Below, one piece after another: positions 27,298-36,475 of a DNA stretch of 64,000 nucleotides. Origin of the DNA: Sandaracinus amylolyticus (GTDB taxonomy: Bacteria; Myxococcota_A; Polyangia; Polyangiales; Sandaracinaceae). The number at the start of each line of letters is the position of its first letter. The stretch's first letter is position 1. The translations under genes were made by a program, and so were the position numbers. The stretch covers positions 7,812,001-7,876,000 of the forward strand of contig NZ_CP011125.1 of the NCBI RefSeq assembly GCF_000737325.1, written 5' to 3'. The notes below the pieces were generated by a model that saw nothing but the letters and a program-made list of their open reading frames with translations, was not told the origin of the DNA and did no database searches.

Positions 27298-27717
27298 TCA
27301 GCGGCACGGGTGCGCGAGCGCGGCGCAGACGCGGACCCACGCGGTGCCCTCGTCGTGCGCTCCGTCGGCGAGCTCCAGTGACCAGCGCACCTCGCTGCGA
27401 TCCGCTTCCGCGCGGAGCGTGTGCACCGTCCCGCCGACGATGCTCGCGCACGCGCCCTCGATGCAGCGCTCCGCGCCGTGCGCGCGCGCGATCTCGACCT
27501 CGTCGAGCGACGTGCCTTGCGCCCAGATCGTGATGTGCGTCGCCGGCTCCGGTGTCTCGCACGTGAGCTCGCCGTCCGCGAGCACGAGGCGCACCGCCGA
27601 GCCGCCCGCGGGACCGCACGTGGGCGACAGACTCCCCGCGCGGAACGCGCTCGTCGCGGCGTTCGAGCCACACGCCGTGAGCGCGATCGCGATCGAGCAG
27701 AAGAACACCATTCGCAT
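27298..27717 (-). CDS. small lipoprotein, paralogue 3 of 3
   Basis: A 139-residue predicted lipoprotein; ATG at 27717 (or 27711) gives a signal ending LTAC. The mature part again has LSPTCGPAGG, AERCIEGACASIVGGT, VRWSLELADG, EGTAWVRVC and a late Cys. This is the first gene of the three in transcription order; 37 bases separate it from paralogue 2. It is divergent from the large PPC-like lipoprotein at 27843, sharing about 125 bases of upstream DNA. Confidence 0.7.
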   Translation of the reverse strand: MRMVFFCSIAIALTACGSNAATSAFRAGSLSPTCGPAGGSAVRLVLADGELTCETPEPATHITIWAQGTSLDEVEIARAHGAERCIEGACASIVGGTVHTLRAEADRSEVRWSLELADGAHDEGTAWVRVCAALAHPCR

Positions 27718-27842
27718 CGTGCGCGCAGCCTCGCACACGTGAACGCGGACCCCCAGCGCGTGAACGTCGATTCACGCGCAGAATCGCGTTTTCCCCACGT
27801 TTCGTGCGTGGCGTACGCGTTGCTGAACGGCGCGACACTCCC

Positions 27843-29837
27843 ATGCGTCGTCCGCTCGCCTCGTTCTTCGTCGGTCTCGCGCTCGCTGGCTGTGGTGGTC
27901 CGATCGCCGGCGCGAGACAGACGCTCCCACTGCCCGCTCACTTCACGGCGGTCGCGCGCGCGACCACCGACGATCCAGACGGCCTGCGCGTCCTCTGGAA
28001 CGGCGGCGCCGACACCTCCGAGCACGGCGCGTGGATCGCGACCACGCACGCCGAGCTCGAGGCGCTCTGGGAGCGCGTCGGCGCCGCGGGCCCAGTGCCC
28101 GAGGTCGATCTCCGCACCCACGTCGTGATCGGCGAGGCGTTCATGAACGGCGCGTGCATGGACGAGATCGTCGCGGTCGAGCGCGATGCCGAGGGGCGCG
28201 TGCTGCTGCGCACCGAGCCGCTCGTCGAGATGTGCATCGCGCTCGCGGTGCAGGACGCGCGTGTCGTCGCGGTGCCGCGCAGCGTGCTCGGCGAGCGCAT
28301 CACGTGGTTCTCGGTCGACGACGACGACGGCGGCGCGTACGCGTTCCGCATCCCGCCGCCCTCCCCCGACGCCTCGGGCACGGTCTCGCCCGGCGCGCCC
28401 TCGACCGAGCGCGACGCGATCGCGAGCGCGCTCGGGACCATCGCGCTCCCCGCGCGCGGCACGCTCGCGCTGCGCGCGCTCGACGACGGGCGCGAGGTCT
28501 GGGTCGCGCACCTGCCCGACGGCCGCGTGCACGTCGTCGCCGCCGACGCGGTCTCCACCAACGACTGGCTCCGTCATCCGGTGCGCTGGGACGCGGCGCG
28601 CGGGCGCTTCGCCACCGAGCACGACGTGACCGGTCGCTCGGTGCACGGCGGCGTGCCCCTCGAGACCCACGCGTTCGCGCGCGTCGGCGAGGATCGGATC
28701 GCGGTGGGCGAGGTGGTGTCGATCGCACCGCGCGGCACCGTCGAGCCCCGCGCCGCCGCACCGGCGATCGAGGGCGACGCGATGCCCTACGCGTCGCTCC
28801 CGGTGATCGATCAGCAGACGCTCGAGGCCGTGCCCGAGGGCTTCGTCGCGCGCGTCGGCGCCGATCTCGTCACCGGCCTCGACGGCCCGCCGCGCCTCTG
28901 CATGCTGCCCGAGGATCCCAAGCTCCGCGCGCACTTCGAGGGATGCGACGACACCTCGCTCGCGCTGCGCGACGCGCCCGCCGAGGCGCGCCGCGGCATC
29001 TCGGTGGTGCACGGCCCGCTCCTCGTGCGTCGTCGCGGCGACACGCTCGACCTCGCGATCGCCGATGGCGCGGGCGAGAGCGGATGGGTCGTCGAGCACC
29101 GCATCGCCGAGCCCGCGCCTGCCGGCCCGACGCGCGCGCGCGGCGCCCTCGCGCTCGACGTCGAAGCGAGCGGCGACACGCGCGGCGCGCCCGACGGCTT
29201 CGCGATCGAGTGCGTGCCCGCGGGCGGGTCGCCCGACGAGTCGTGGTCGTTCGTGGCGCCGCGCGACGGCTCGTTCGCGTTCGAGCTCGCGAGCGATCAC
29301 GACGGCGCCATCGCGATCGTCGCCGACGACGGCTCGCCGCTCGCCTGCAACGACGATCGCCACGGCCACTACCGCTCGTCGGTCGCGCACGCGACGCTCG
29401 CCGCCGGCCAGCAGGTGCGCGTGATCGTCGACGGCTTCGGCGGCCAGGCGGGCGCGTATCGCCTCCGCGCGACCGAGACGCCGGCGCTGGAGCGCGAGGG
29501 CGTGCTCGCGCTCGGCGTCACCGTCGCGGGCGACACCTCGCGCGCCACCGACGACCTCAGCGCGGGCTGCCACGCGCCCGCGCACGACGACGCGTGGCGC
29601 CTCGAGGTCAGCGAGCCCGGCCGCCACCGCGTGCGCATCGAGGCCGACGGCTGGCACCCGCTGCTCGCGGCCTACGCCGACGGCGAGTCGATCCCGGCGA
29701 CCTGCGGGCTCGGCACCGGCGGCGGCTCGCGCGAGGAGACCTACGATCTCGCCGCGGGCACGTGGTGGATCGTCGTCGACGGCGCGCGCGAGGAGGACGT
29801 GGGCGCGTACCGGCTCACGGTGGAGCGCGCTGATTAG
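27843..29837 (+). CDS. large lipoprotein with C-terminal PPC-like beta domains
   Basis: A 664-residue predicted lipoprotein with lipid Cys C17 (LALAGC). The middle has an SH3-like or beta-rich segment around GTLALRALDDGREVWVAHL and later paired Cys (RLCMLPED, FEGCDD). Residues 440-550 and 555-660 look like two pre-peptidase C-terminal (PPC)-type beta-sandwiches: GAIAIVADDGSPLACNDD, QQVRVIVDGFGGQAGAYRL and TWWIVVDGAREEDVGAYRL. PPC domains usually aid secretion or substrate contact of exported enzymes; no catalytic domain is recognised here. ATG at 27843 starts after a 13-codon upstream frame. Confidence 0.65.
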   Translation: MRRPLASFFVGLALAGCGGPIAGARQTLPLPAHFTAVARATTDDPDGLRVLWNGGADTSEHGAWIATTHAELEALWERVGAAGPVPEVDLRTHVVIGEAFMNGACMDEIVAVERDAEGRVLLRTEPLVEMCIALAVQDARVVAVPRSVLGERITWFSVDDDDGGAYAFRIPPPSPDASGTVSPGAPSTERDAIASALGTIALPARGTLALRALDDGREVWVAHLPDGRVHVVAADAVSTNDWLRHPVRWDAARGRFATEHDVTGRSVHGGVPLETHAFARVGEDRIAVGEVVSIAPRGTVEPRAAAPAIEGDAMPYASLPVIDQQTLEAVPEGFVARVGADLVTGLDGPPRLCMLPEDPKLRAHFEGCDDTSLALRDAPAEARRGISVVHGPLLVRRRGDTLDLAIADGAGESGWVVEHRIAEPAPAGPTRARGALALDVEASGDTRGAPDGFAIECVPAGGSPDESWSFVAPRDGSFAFELASDHDGAIAIVADDGSPLACNDDRHGHYRSSVAHATLAAGQQVRVIVDGFGGQAGAYRLRATETPALEREGVLALGVTVAGDTSRATDDLSAGCHAPAHDDAWRLEVSEPGRHRVRIEADGWHPLLAAYADGESIPATCGLGTGGGSREETYDLAAGTWWIVVDGAREEDVGAYRLTVERAD

Positions 29838-29891
29838 CCGCACCCACCGCGCGTGACGAACGCGCGCTCCGGCCCCATCGTTGGCCGGTCG

Positions 29892-30920
29892 ATGTCGAAC
29901 CTGTTCCGCCCCTGGCTCCTCGCGCGCTTCTCGACGGGCGCGGCGGCGGCCGTGCTCGTCGTGGTCGGGCTCTTCGTCGCGATCCGCGTGCTGCGCCACT
30001 ACCGCATCGCGCGCACGTCCGAGGGACAGCTCGCGCTCGAGCGACGCGCCGAGCTCGCGGGGACGCTGATCGAGGTCGCGCTCGGCGCGACGATCGCGGG
30101 GCTCGCGCTCGCGGTGCTCGGCGCCGATCGCATGACCGCGTCGATCCGCGGCGCGATGTGCGCGTGGGGTGTGCTCGACGCGTCGCCCTGGGGCTTCCGC
30201 TCGCTCGCGCTCTCGGCGATCGCCGCGCTCGCGTGCGCGCTCTGGATCGCGCTGCACCGGCTCGACCTCCGGCTGCGCAAGCCCGCGCTCACCCGCGCGA
30301 AGTTCTCGGCGCTCCTCGTCGTCGCGCCGCTCGTGCTCGCCGACTTCGCGGCCGCGACCGCATACGCGCTCGATCTCGATCTGCGCGTCGTCGCGTCGTG
30401 CTGCTCGACCGGGCTCGACGCCGCGCGCGAGGTCGCGGGCACGGGCGCGAGCGGCGGTCCGCGCGACGTCGCGGCCGCGCTCTTCGTCGTGGGGTCGATC
30501 GCGGCGATCGCGCTCGCCCTGTTCACGCGAGCGCGTCCCTCGACGCGCGCAGCATCGCTCGTCGGTGTCGCGTCGCTCGTCGCGGGCCTCGCGTCGGTGC
30601 CCGCCGTCGTGTGGTGGGTCGCGCCCCACGTCTACGAGACGCCGACGCACCTCTGCCCGTTCTGCCTGCTCCACGCCGACGTGCTCGGGATCGGATGGCC
30701 GCTCTTCGCCGCGATCTTCGTCGCGACCGCGATGGGGCTCTCCGCGGCGATGACCGGTCTCCTCGAGCGCGCGAGCGGCGAGCCCGAGACCGCGCGCGCG
30801 CTCGAGGCGCGCCTCGCGACGCGGACCGCCATCGCGTGGTCCCTCGCGCTCGCCATCGCGCTGCTCCCGATCGCGCGCTGGACGATCGTCTCCGGGGGCG
30901 CATCTCTCTTCGGAAGCTGA
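29892..30920 (+). CDS. polytopic membrane protein with CPFC motif, upstream of NosL-like gene
   Basis: A 342-residue protein with about seven or eight hydrophobic segments. Cys occur singly and paired: C90 in RGAMCAWG, C170-C171, and C255/C258 in HLCPFCLLHADV near a membrane segment. CxxC in a membrane protein next to a NosL-like lipoprotein suggests metal or disulfide handling, for example copper delivery, but no family name is certain. ATG 29892 is preferred to GTG 29853. The NosL-like gene follows after 8 bases. Confidence 0.6.
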   Translation: MSNLFRPWLLARFSTGAAAAVLVVVGLFVAIRVLRHYRIARTSEGQLALERRAELAGTLIEVALGATIAGLALAVLGADRMTASIRGAMCAWGVLDASPWGFRSLALSAIAALACALWIALHRLDLRLRKPALTRAKFSALLVVAPLVLADFAAATAYALDLDLRVVASCCSTGLDAAREVAGTGASGGPRDVAAALFVVGSIAAIALALFTRARPSTRAASLVGVASLVAGLASVPAVVWWVAPHVYETPTHLCPFCLLHADVLGIGWPLFAAIFVATAMGLSAAMTGLLERASGEPETARALEARLATRTAIAWSLALAIALLPIARWTIVSGGASLFGS

Positions 30921-30928
30921 GATCACGC

Positions 30929-31420
30929 ATGCACCGCGCGAACGTCCTCACCCGGCTCGTCCTCACTGCATCGATGGTGCTCGCCGTGCTCGCCGCGTGC
31001 GCCTCGGGCGACACCGGCGCGAGCGCGCAGGCCGCCGGACGCTGCGCGCACTGCGGGATGCGCGTGCCCGCGGACTCGACGTGGCGCGCCGGGCTCACCA
31101 CCGCGTCGGGCGAAGCGCTGCTCTTCGACGCGCCGAAGTGCATGTTCCGGATCCTGCGCGGCGAGCGCGGGCGCGACGCGCGCGAGCCGTGGGTCATCGA
31201 GTACTACGCGAGCGAGCGTCGCCCCGCGTCGTCGCTCGTCTACGTGCTCGGCAGCGACGTCGAGAGCCCGATGGGCCGCGACCTCGTGCCGATCGAGGGC
31301 CGCGAGCGCGCCGAGCGCTTCCAGCGCGATCACCACGCGCAGCGCGTGCTCACGTACGACGAGGTCACGTCGAGCGTGATCGACGAGCTCTTCCGCCCGG
31401 GCGGCGGTCACGCGCACTGA
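30929..31420 (+). CDS. NosL-like copper-binding lipoprotein
   Basis: A 163-residue predicted lipoprotein with LAAC box, C24. The NosL motif CAHCGM (C39, C42, M44) follows, and DAPKCMFRIL plus FQRDHHAQRVLTYDEV match the rest of the NosL family. NosL delivers Cu(I) to nitrous oxide reductase in denitrifiers; no nosZ or other nos gene is in this window, so another copper client is likely, perhaps the adjacent CPFC membrane protein. It probably shares a transcript with that gene. Confidence 0.78.
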   Translation: MHRANVLTRLVLTASMVLAVLAACASGDTGASAQAAGRCAHCGMRVPADSTWRAGLTTASGEALLFDAPKCMFRILRGERGRDAREPWVIEYYASERRPASSLVYVLGSDVESPMGRDLVPIEGRERAERFQRDHHAQRVLTYDEVTSSVIDELFRPGGGHAH

Positions 31421-31460
31421 GGAGGGAGGCTCCACCCTCCGATCGTGCCCGGCGCGAGCG

Positions 31461-31736
31461 ACGATCCAACGCTCGACCGTGGCTGCGGTGCTCGGCGCAC
31501 ACGATCCATCCACGCTCGACCGTGGCCGTGGTGCTCGGCGCACACGATCCATCCACGCTCGACCGTGGCCGTGGTGCTCGGCGCACACGATCCATCCACG
31601 CTCGACCGTGGCCGTGGTGCTCGGCGCACACGATCCATCCACGCTCGACCGTGGCCGTGGTGCTGGGCGCACACGATCCACCCACGCTCGACCGTGGCTG
31701 CGGCGCTCGGGCTGCACGATCGATGCACGCTCGACC
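31461..31736 (+). repeat. 43-bp tandem repeat array (minisatellite)
   Basis: ACGATCC or a variant recurs at 31461, 31501, 31544, 31587, 31630, 31673 and 31716; the first spacing is 40 and the rest are 43 bp. Units include ATCCATCCACGCTCGACCGT followed by GGCCGTGGTGCTCGGCGCAC. Each contains CCACG-ctcgac-CGTGG, a small inverted repeat. The middle four units are nearly identical; the edges have diverged. Since 43 is not a multiple of three, no protein repeat is encoded. It fills most of the 391-base gap before the kinase gene. Confidence 0.9.
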
Positions 31737-31811
31737 CTTCGCGTCGCGTTCGCGCGCACCGACGGGATCTCCGCCCTCTCCGCGCGTGCGCGCTATGCTG
31801 CGCGCGCCTCG

Positions 31812-33455
31812 ATGACCCCCTGTCCTCGCTGCGGCCACGAGAACGTCGATCACGCGCGCTTCTGCTCCGCGTGCGGCGCGATCCTCGAAGCCCGCGCGAG
31901 CGTCGACGATCCGCTGATCGGACGGATCGTCGCCGATCGATACCGCATCGTCCGCCCGATCGGCGAGGGCGGCATGGGCCGCGTCTACCTCGCCGAGCAG
32001 CGCATGGGCACCACGACGCGCGCGGTCGCGATCAAGGTGCTCACCACGCCGATGAGCGACTCGCTCGCGGTCGCGCGCTTCTACCGCGAGTGCGAGACCG
32101 TCGTGCAGCTCACGCACCCGCACACGATCCGCTTCTACGACTTCGGCGAGCTCGCGCTCCCGCTCTCGAGCGGCGCGGTCGATCGCCGGCTCTACATCGC
32201 GATGGAGTACGTCGACGGTCGCTCGCTCGCGACCGCGATCGAGTCGGGCCCGCTGCCGCTCGACATCGTCGATCGCCTGGTGCGTCAGATCGGCGGCGCG
32301 CTCACCGAGGCGCACCGGCGCGGCATCGTCCATCGCGATCTGAAGCCCGACAACGTGCTGCTCGCGCACAACGAGGCCGAGGGCGAGATCGCGAAGGTGC
32401 TCGACTTCGGCATCGCGAAGAAGGACCACGTCGAGGGCCCCGAGATCACCGCGCAGGGCACGATCATCGGCACGCCGGCCTACATGAGCCCGGAGCAGAT
32501 CTCGGGCATGCGCGTCGACGAGCGCTCCGACGTCTACGCGCTCGCGCTGATGACCTACGAGATGCTCACCGGCGCGCGGCCCTTCGCGGCGCGCACGCCG
32601 ATCGAGTGGGCCACGGCGCACATGATGTCGGCGCCGCGATCGTTCGACGAGTTCCCGTCGGCGCAGGCGCTCTCGCCCGAGCGACGCGCGGCGATCCTGC
32701 GCGGGCTCGAGAAGGACCCGCAGAGCCGCACCGCGTCGGTGCGCCGCTTCGTCGACGACTTCTGCGGCATCGAATCGAGCCAGCCCACGCCGATCCCGCG
32801 CATCCCGTCGACCGCGCCGCCGAGCGATCTCGGCAACGCGCCGACGCTCGCCGCGCCGCACACGCCGCGCGACACCGCGCCGCACGTCGGGGCGATCCCG
32901 GGCGCAGGCCCCGGCCTCGGCGCGATCCTCGGCGCGGCGCTCGGCGGCATCGCGCTGATCGCGGCGGGCGCAGCGACGGTGTGGGTCGTCGCAGGCGGGC
33001 CGAGCGACGTGCAGGACGTCGCGGACGCGGCGGCGCCGCACGATGCGGGCACCGATGCCGAGGGCCACCTGCCGCACGAGTGGCTCACGATCCTCCACTT
33101 CGAGGAGCGAGCGCGCGACGCCACGCACGCGCTCGGCCCGCCCGACGGACGCTGCGCATCGATCGCGCCGGGCGGCACGATCACGCTCGAGCTCACGCCG
33201 GGGGCGCGCATGCTCACCGACGGCACCGAGCACCCCGACCTGCAGATCGAAGTGCGCGAGGGATCGGGCCCCTATCGCGTCGACGTGGGCGTCGAGCGCC
33301 GGCAGTTCCGCACGATCGCGCAGGGCCTCGTGACGAGCTCACCGCTCGACGTGGATCAGTTCGGGATCCCGCGCTTCCGCTACGTGAAGATCAAGAACCG
33401 CGCGACCCGCGGCGACGTGTGCGTCGACGCGGTCGCGGCGCATCGACACGAGTGA
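31812..33455 (+). CDS. Ser/Thr protein kinase with zinc ribbon and C-terminal envelope domain
   Basis: A 547-residue transmembrane kinase. Residues 4-21 hold a zinc ribbon (C4, C7, C18, C21). The kinase domain spans about 44-315 with GEGGMGRVY (51-59), K75, HRDLKPDN (174-181), DFGIAKK and MSPEQISG. A Pro/Thr-rich linker leads to one membrane segment near 367-395. The outer domain of about 150 residues has ALGPPDGRCASI and a YVKIKNRA strand, resembling a galactose-binding-like beta sandwich; this is inferred. It would sense an envelope signal. The 43-bp repeat array lies directly upstream, and the convergent neighbour's stop abuts its own. Confidence 0.87.
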   Translation: MTPCPRCGHENVDHARFCSACGAILEARASVDDPLIGRIVADRYRIVRPIGEGGMGRVYLAEQRMGTTTRAVAIKVLTTPMSDSLAVARFYRECETVVQLTHPHTIRFYDFGELALPLSSGAVDRRLYIAMEYVDGRSLATAIESGPLPLDIVDRLVRQIGGALTEAHRRGIVHRDLKPDNVLLAHNEAEGEIAKVLDFGIAKKDHVEGPEITAQGTIIGTPAYMSPEQISGMRVDERSDVYALALMTYEMLTGARPFAARTPIEWATAHMMSAPRSFDEFPSAQALSPERRAAILRGLEKDPQSRTASVRRFVDDFCGIESSQPTPIPRIPSTAPPSDLGNAPTLAAPHTPRDTAPHVGAIPGAGPGLGAILGAALGGIALIAAGAATVWVVAGGPSDVQDVADAAAPHDAGTDAEGHLPHEWLTILHFEERARDATHALGPPDGRCASIAPGGTITLELTPGARMLTDGTEHPDLQIEVREGSGPYRVDVGVERRQFRTIAQGLVTSSPLDVDQFGIPRFRYVKIKNRATRGDVCVDAVAAHRHE

Positions 33456-34103
33456 TCACATCTCGAGCCGCGCGCCGATCATCCCGCCGCCGGGCAGCGT
33501 GATCGCGTCGATCGTCAGCCGCGCGCCGGGCATGGGCTCCATCACGTACTCGTAGTCGGTGTACGTGCGGCGGATCGTCAGACCGAGGACGATCGCGAGC
33601 GCGGCGAGCCCCTGCACGACGCCCGACACCACGATGCCCGCCTCGTGCCCGTTGAGGTCCTGGGTGAGCATCAGCCACGGGCCGACCACGGGGATCCACG
33701 AGAACGTGGCGGCATCGCCGAAGAACACCGTCGTCGAGATGGTCCACGTCGTGACCCACGCGATCGGCAGGACGATCAGCCCGGGCAGCCAGAGGCCGCG
33801 GATGGTCTCGCTGCGCTCGACCGGGATGCGGCGCGCGCGCGCTGCGGGAGGCGCGACCGGCGTGCCGTAGGGCGCCGCGGGCGCGACGGTGCCGTAGGCG
33901 TTGCCGGGATCGGTGGGCTGCACCGGCTGCTCGTATCCGTACGACGGCGGAGGCGCCGAGGGATCGGGCGGTGGAGCGCTCTCGTACCCGGGCGGCGTGT
34001 AGGGCTGTGCCGTCTGCGCGACTGCCACGCTCGGCAGCACCGTCGCCGCGAGCGCGGCGAGCGCGATCACGATCGGGACTGCGACGTGGGTCGTGCCTCT
34101 CAT
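33456..34103 (-). CDS. Pro-rich exported membrane protein, unknown
   Basis: A 215-residue protein. An N-terminal signal (VALAALAATVLPSVAVA) precedes a Pro/Tyr/Gly/Gln-rich stretch to about residue 90, an Arg-rich link, then two or three membrane segments (LPGLIVLPIAWVTTWTI, GIVVSGVVQGLAALAIVLGL). The last 25 residues include GARLTIDAITLPGGG. The type is common next to kinases in this region but has no named function. ATG 34103. Its stop TCA directly follows the kinase stop TGA, giving TGATCA. Confidence 0.6.
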   Translation of the reverse strand: MRGTTHVAVPIVIALAALAATVLPSVAVAQTAQPYTPPGYESAPPPDPSAPPPSYGYEQPVQPTDPGNAYGTVAPAAPYGTPVAPPAARARRIPVERSETIRGLWLPGLIVLPIAWVTTWTISTTVFFGDAATFSWIPVVGPWLMLTQDLNGHEAGIVVSGVVQGLAALAIVLGLTIRRTYTDYEYVMEPMPGARLTIDAITLPGGGMIGARLEM

Positions 34104-34171
34104 CGACGCTCGAATCCAGCGTAGCACGGGGCTCGATGCGGTCCGACGCTCGATCGGGATACGCTGTTCAC

Positions 34172-36475
34172 GTGACGCGCGAAGCACTGACGTATGCGCT
34201 GTGGCTGGGCCTGTGTGGGAGCCTTTCCGCGTGCGGCGACTCCGACGCTGCGACCCCCGACGCCGGGCCCGCGGACTCGGGGCCCGTCGATGCCGGTCCA
34301 CCGCCTGCGTCGCGCCCCGCCGCCACACCGCTGCTCCAGTGGGTCGACGCGTTCATCGGGACCGGCGGGATCGGATTCAACGACATCGGGAGCACGTATC
34401 CGGGCCCCGCGATGCCGTTCGGGATGATCCATCCGGGCCCCGACACGATGAACGAGACCGGTGCGCTCGTGTTCACGCACTGCAGCGGATATGCGTACCG
34501 CGACCGTTACATCCGGGCCTTCTCGCACACGCGGATGAACGGAGTCGGGATCACCGACTACGGCGCGGTCGCGCTGATGCCGACGATCGGGATGAGCGCG
34601 GAGCGCACGACCGCGCTCGGACATCGCTCGAGCTACGACAAGGAGAGCGAGCTCGCGTCGCCGGGCTATTACGCGGTGACGCTCGACGAGGGCGACATCC
34701 GCGTGGAGCTCACGAGCGGTCTGCGCGCGGCGCTGCATCGCTACACGTTCCAGGCGGGCTCGGACGCGACGGTGCTGCTCGACGTCGCGCACGCGCTGCC
34801 CGAGGTGCGCGTCGACGACGGCGCGATCACGGTGCTGCCCGAGAGCCGCGAATTCGAAGGCTTCGTGCACTTCTCGGGCGGGTACTCGGGGCGCTTCGGC
34901 GGCGTGCGCGTGTACTACGTCGCGCGCTTCGATCGTGACTTCGCCGCGCACGGCGTGTGGCAGGCGGGCGCGCTGCACGAGGGCGAGACGACGCGCAGCG
35001 GCGCGGACGTCGGAGGCTGGGCGCGCTTCGACGCATCGAGCGACCGCGAGGTGAGCGTGGCAGTCGGGATCTCGTTCCTCGACGTCGCGCGCGCGCGGAT
35101 GAACCTCGAGGCCGAGGCGGCGGATCTCGATTTCGATCGGATGCGCGCAGCGGCGGAGTCGGAGTGGGAGTCGCAGCTGGCGCGGGTGGAGATCGAGGGA
35201 CGCGACGAGCGCGATTTCCGGATCTTCTACACCGCGCTCTATCACGCGCTGCTGATGCCGACGCTGGCGACGGAGTCCGATGGTCGCTATCGCGGCCTCG
35301 ATGGAGAAGAGCACGTGGCCGACGGATTCACGTACTACACGGATCTGTCGCTGTGGGACACGTATCGAACGTTCCATCCGTGGGCGACGCTGCTGTGGCG
35401 CGATCGCGCGACCGACTTCGTGAAGTCGATGATCGCGATGGCGGAGCAGCACGGCAGCTATCCGCGCTGGCCGCTGGGCACCGGCGAGACCGGAGGGATG
35501 CTCGGAGATCCCGCGGTGATCGTGCTCGCCGACACGTGGCAGCGCGGCGTGCGCGACTGGGACGTCGCGCGCGCCTACGAGCTCGCGCGGGTGAGCGCGG
35601 ACGGTGATCCGCCGAGCGGTGGGCGCGGCAACATGGAGCCCTATCTGCGGCTCGGGTTCGTGCCGATCGAGAGCGCGGGATCGAGCGCGTCGAAGACGAT
35701 GGAGTACGCGTACGCCGACGATGCGGTGGCGACGCTGGCGCGCGCGGCGGGTGACGACGAGAGCGCGGCGACGTACGAGTCGCGGGGGCGGAATTACCAG
35801 AACCTCTGGGACGCGGAGCGAGAGCTGTTCATCGGTCGTCACGAGGACGGCAGTTGGCCCGCAGAGGTCAACGAGCGTCGATGGGAGGACTTCTATGCAG
35901 AGGGCAATGCATGGCAGTACCTCTGGCTCGCTCCCCACGACGTCGAAGGGCTCGCGGAGACGATGGGTGGACGCGAGCGGATGCTCGAGCGCCTGGCGTT
36001 CTTCTTCCAGGAGAGCGAGCTCGAGCGGCGCACGGTCGGTCCGCCCGCGTGGTACTGGCACGGCAACGAGCCGGATCTGCACGCGCCTTATCTGTTCGCG
36101 GGCCTCGGCGATCACGACGGGAGCGCGCGCTGGGCGGCGTGGGCGCGGCGCACGTTCTACGGCGACACGCCCGAAGGGCTGCCGGGCAACGACGACGGCG
36201 GGACGATGAGCGCCTGGTACCTCTTCGCGAGCCTCGGGCTCTACCCGATGGCGGGCGACGACGACTTCGTGCTCGGCACGCCCCTCTGGACGCGCGCGGT
36301 GGTGCATCTCGAGGACGGCGATCTGGTGATCGAGGCGCCCGAGGCGAGCGCGCACGCGGTGTACGCGCGATCGATGTCGTGGAACGGCGCGGCGATCGCG
36401 GGGACGCGCATCGAGCACGTCGACGTCGCGGCAGGTGGGACGCTCTCGTTCGGGATGAGCGCGAGCCCCGAGTGA
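34172..36475 (+). CDS. glycoside hydrolase family 92 alpha-mannosidase, lipoprotein
   Basis: A 767-residue predicted lipoprotein: GTG start, signal ending LSAC at C21, then a DAATPDAGPADSGPVDAGPP spacer. The GH92 fold follows: GSTYPGPAMPFGMIHPGPDT, SGYAYRDRYIRAFSHTRMNG, YYTDLSLWDTYRTFHPW, GNEPDLHAPYLF and GNDDGGTMSAWYLFASLG. GH92 enzymes are calcium-dependent exo-alpha-mannosidases, mostly alpha-1,2. The spacer suggests display on the cell surface for feeding on mannosylated glycans or host/prey glycoproteins. An alternative ATG upstream would add 12 residues. The convergent MFS gene begins at the next base. Confidence 0.9.
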   Translation: MTREALTYALWLGLCGSLSACGDSDAATPDAGPADSGPVDAGPPPASRPAATPLLQWVDAFIGTGGIGFNDIGSTYPGPAMPFGMIHPGPDTMNETGALVFTHCSGYAYRDRYIRAFSHTRMNGVGITDYGAVALMPTIGMSAERTTALGHRSSYDKESELASPGYYAVTLDEGDIRVELTSGLRAALHRYTFQAGSDATVLLDVAHALPEVRVDDGAITVLPESREFEGFVHFSGGYSGRFGGVRVYYVARFDRDFAAHGVWQAGALHEGETTRSGADVGGWARFDASSDREVSVAVGISFLDVARARMNLEAEAADLDFDRMRAAAESEWESQLARVEIEGRDERDFRIFYTALYHALLMPTLATESDGRYRGLDGEEHVADGFTYYTDLSLWDTYRTFHPWATLLWRDRATDFVKSMIAMAEQHGSYPRWPLGTGETGGMLGDPAVIVLADTWQRGVRDWDVARAYELARVSADGDPPSGGRGNMEPYLRLGFVPIESAGSSASKTMEYAYADDAVATLARAAGDDESAATYESRGRNYQNLWDAERELFIGRHEDGSWPAEVNERRWEDFYAEGNAWQYLWLAPHDVEGLAETMGGRERMLERLAFFFQESELERRTVGPPAWYWHGNEPDLHAPYLFAGLGDHDGSARWAAWARRTFYGDTPEGLPGNDDGGTMSAWYLFASLGLYPMAGDDDFVLGTPLWTRAVVHLEDGDLVIEAPEASAHAVYARSMSWNGAAIAGTRIEHVDVAAGGTLSFGMSASPE

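Noticed and set aside
26814-30926. 1370-codon minus-strand open frame
   Set aside because: Only its last 148 residues (lipoprotein paralogue 2) are real; the rest is opposite the PPC-like and membrane-protein genes.
31461-31736. CRISPR array
   Set aside because: Units are directly adjacent without unique spacers and no cas genes are present.
31365-33233. Minus-strand frame with repeated GRAWMDRV-type peptides
   Set aside because: The peptides come from the 43-bp minisatellite; the unit is not a multiple of three and the rest is opposite the kinase gene.
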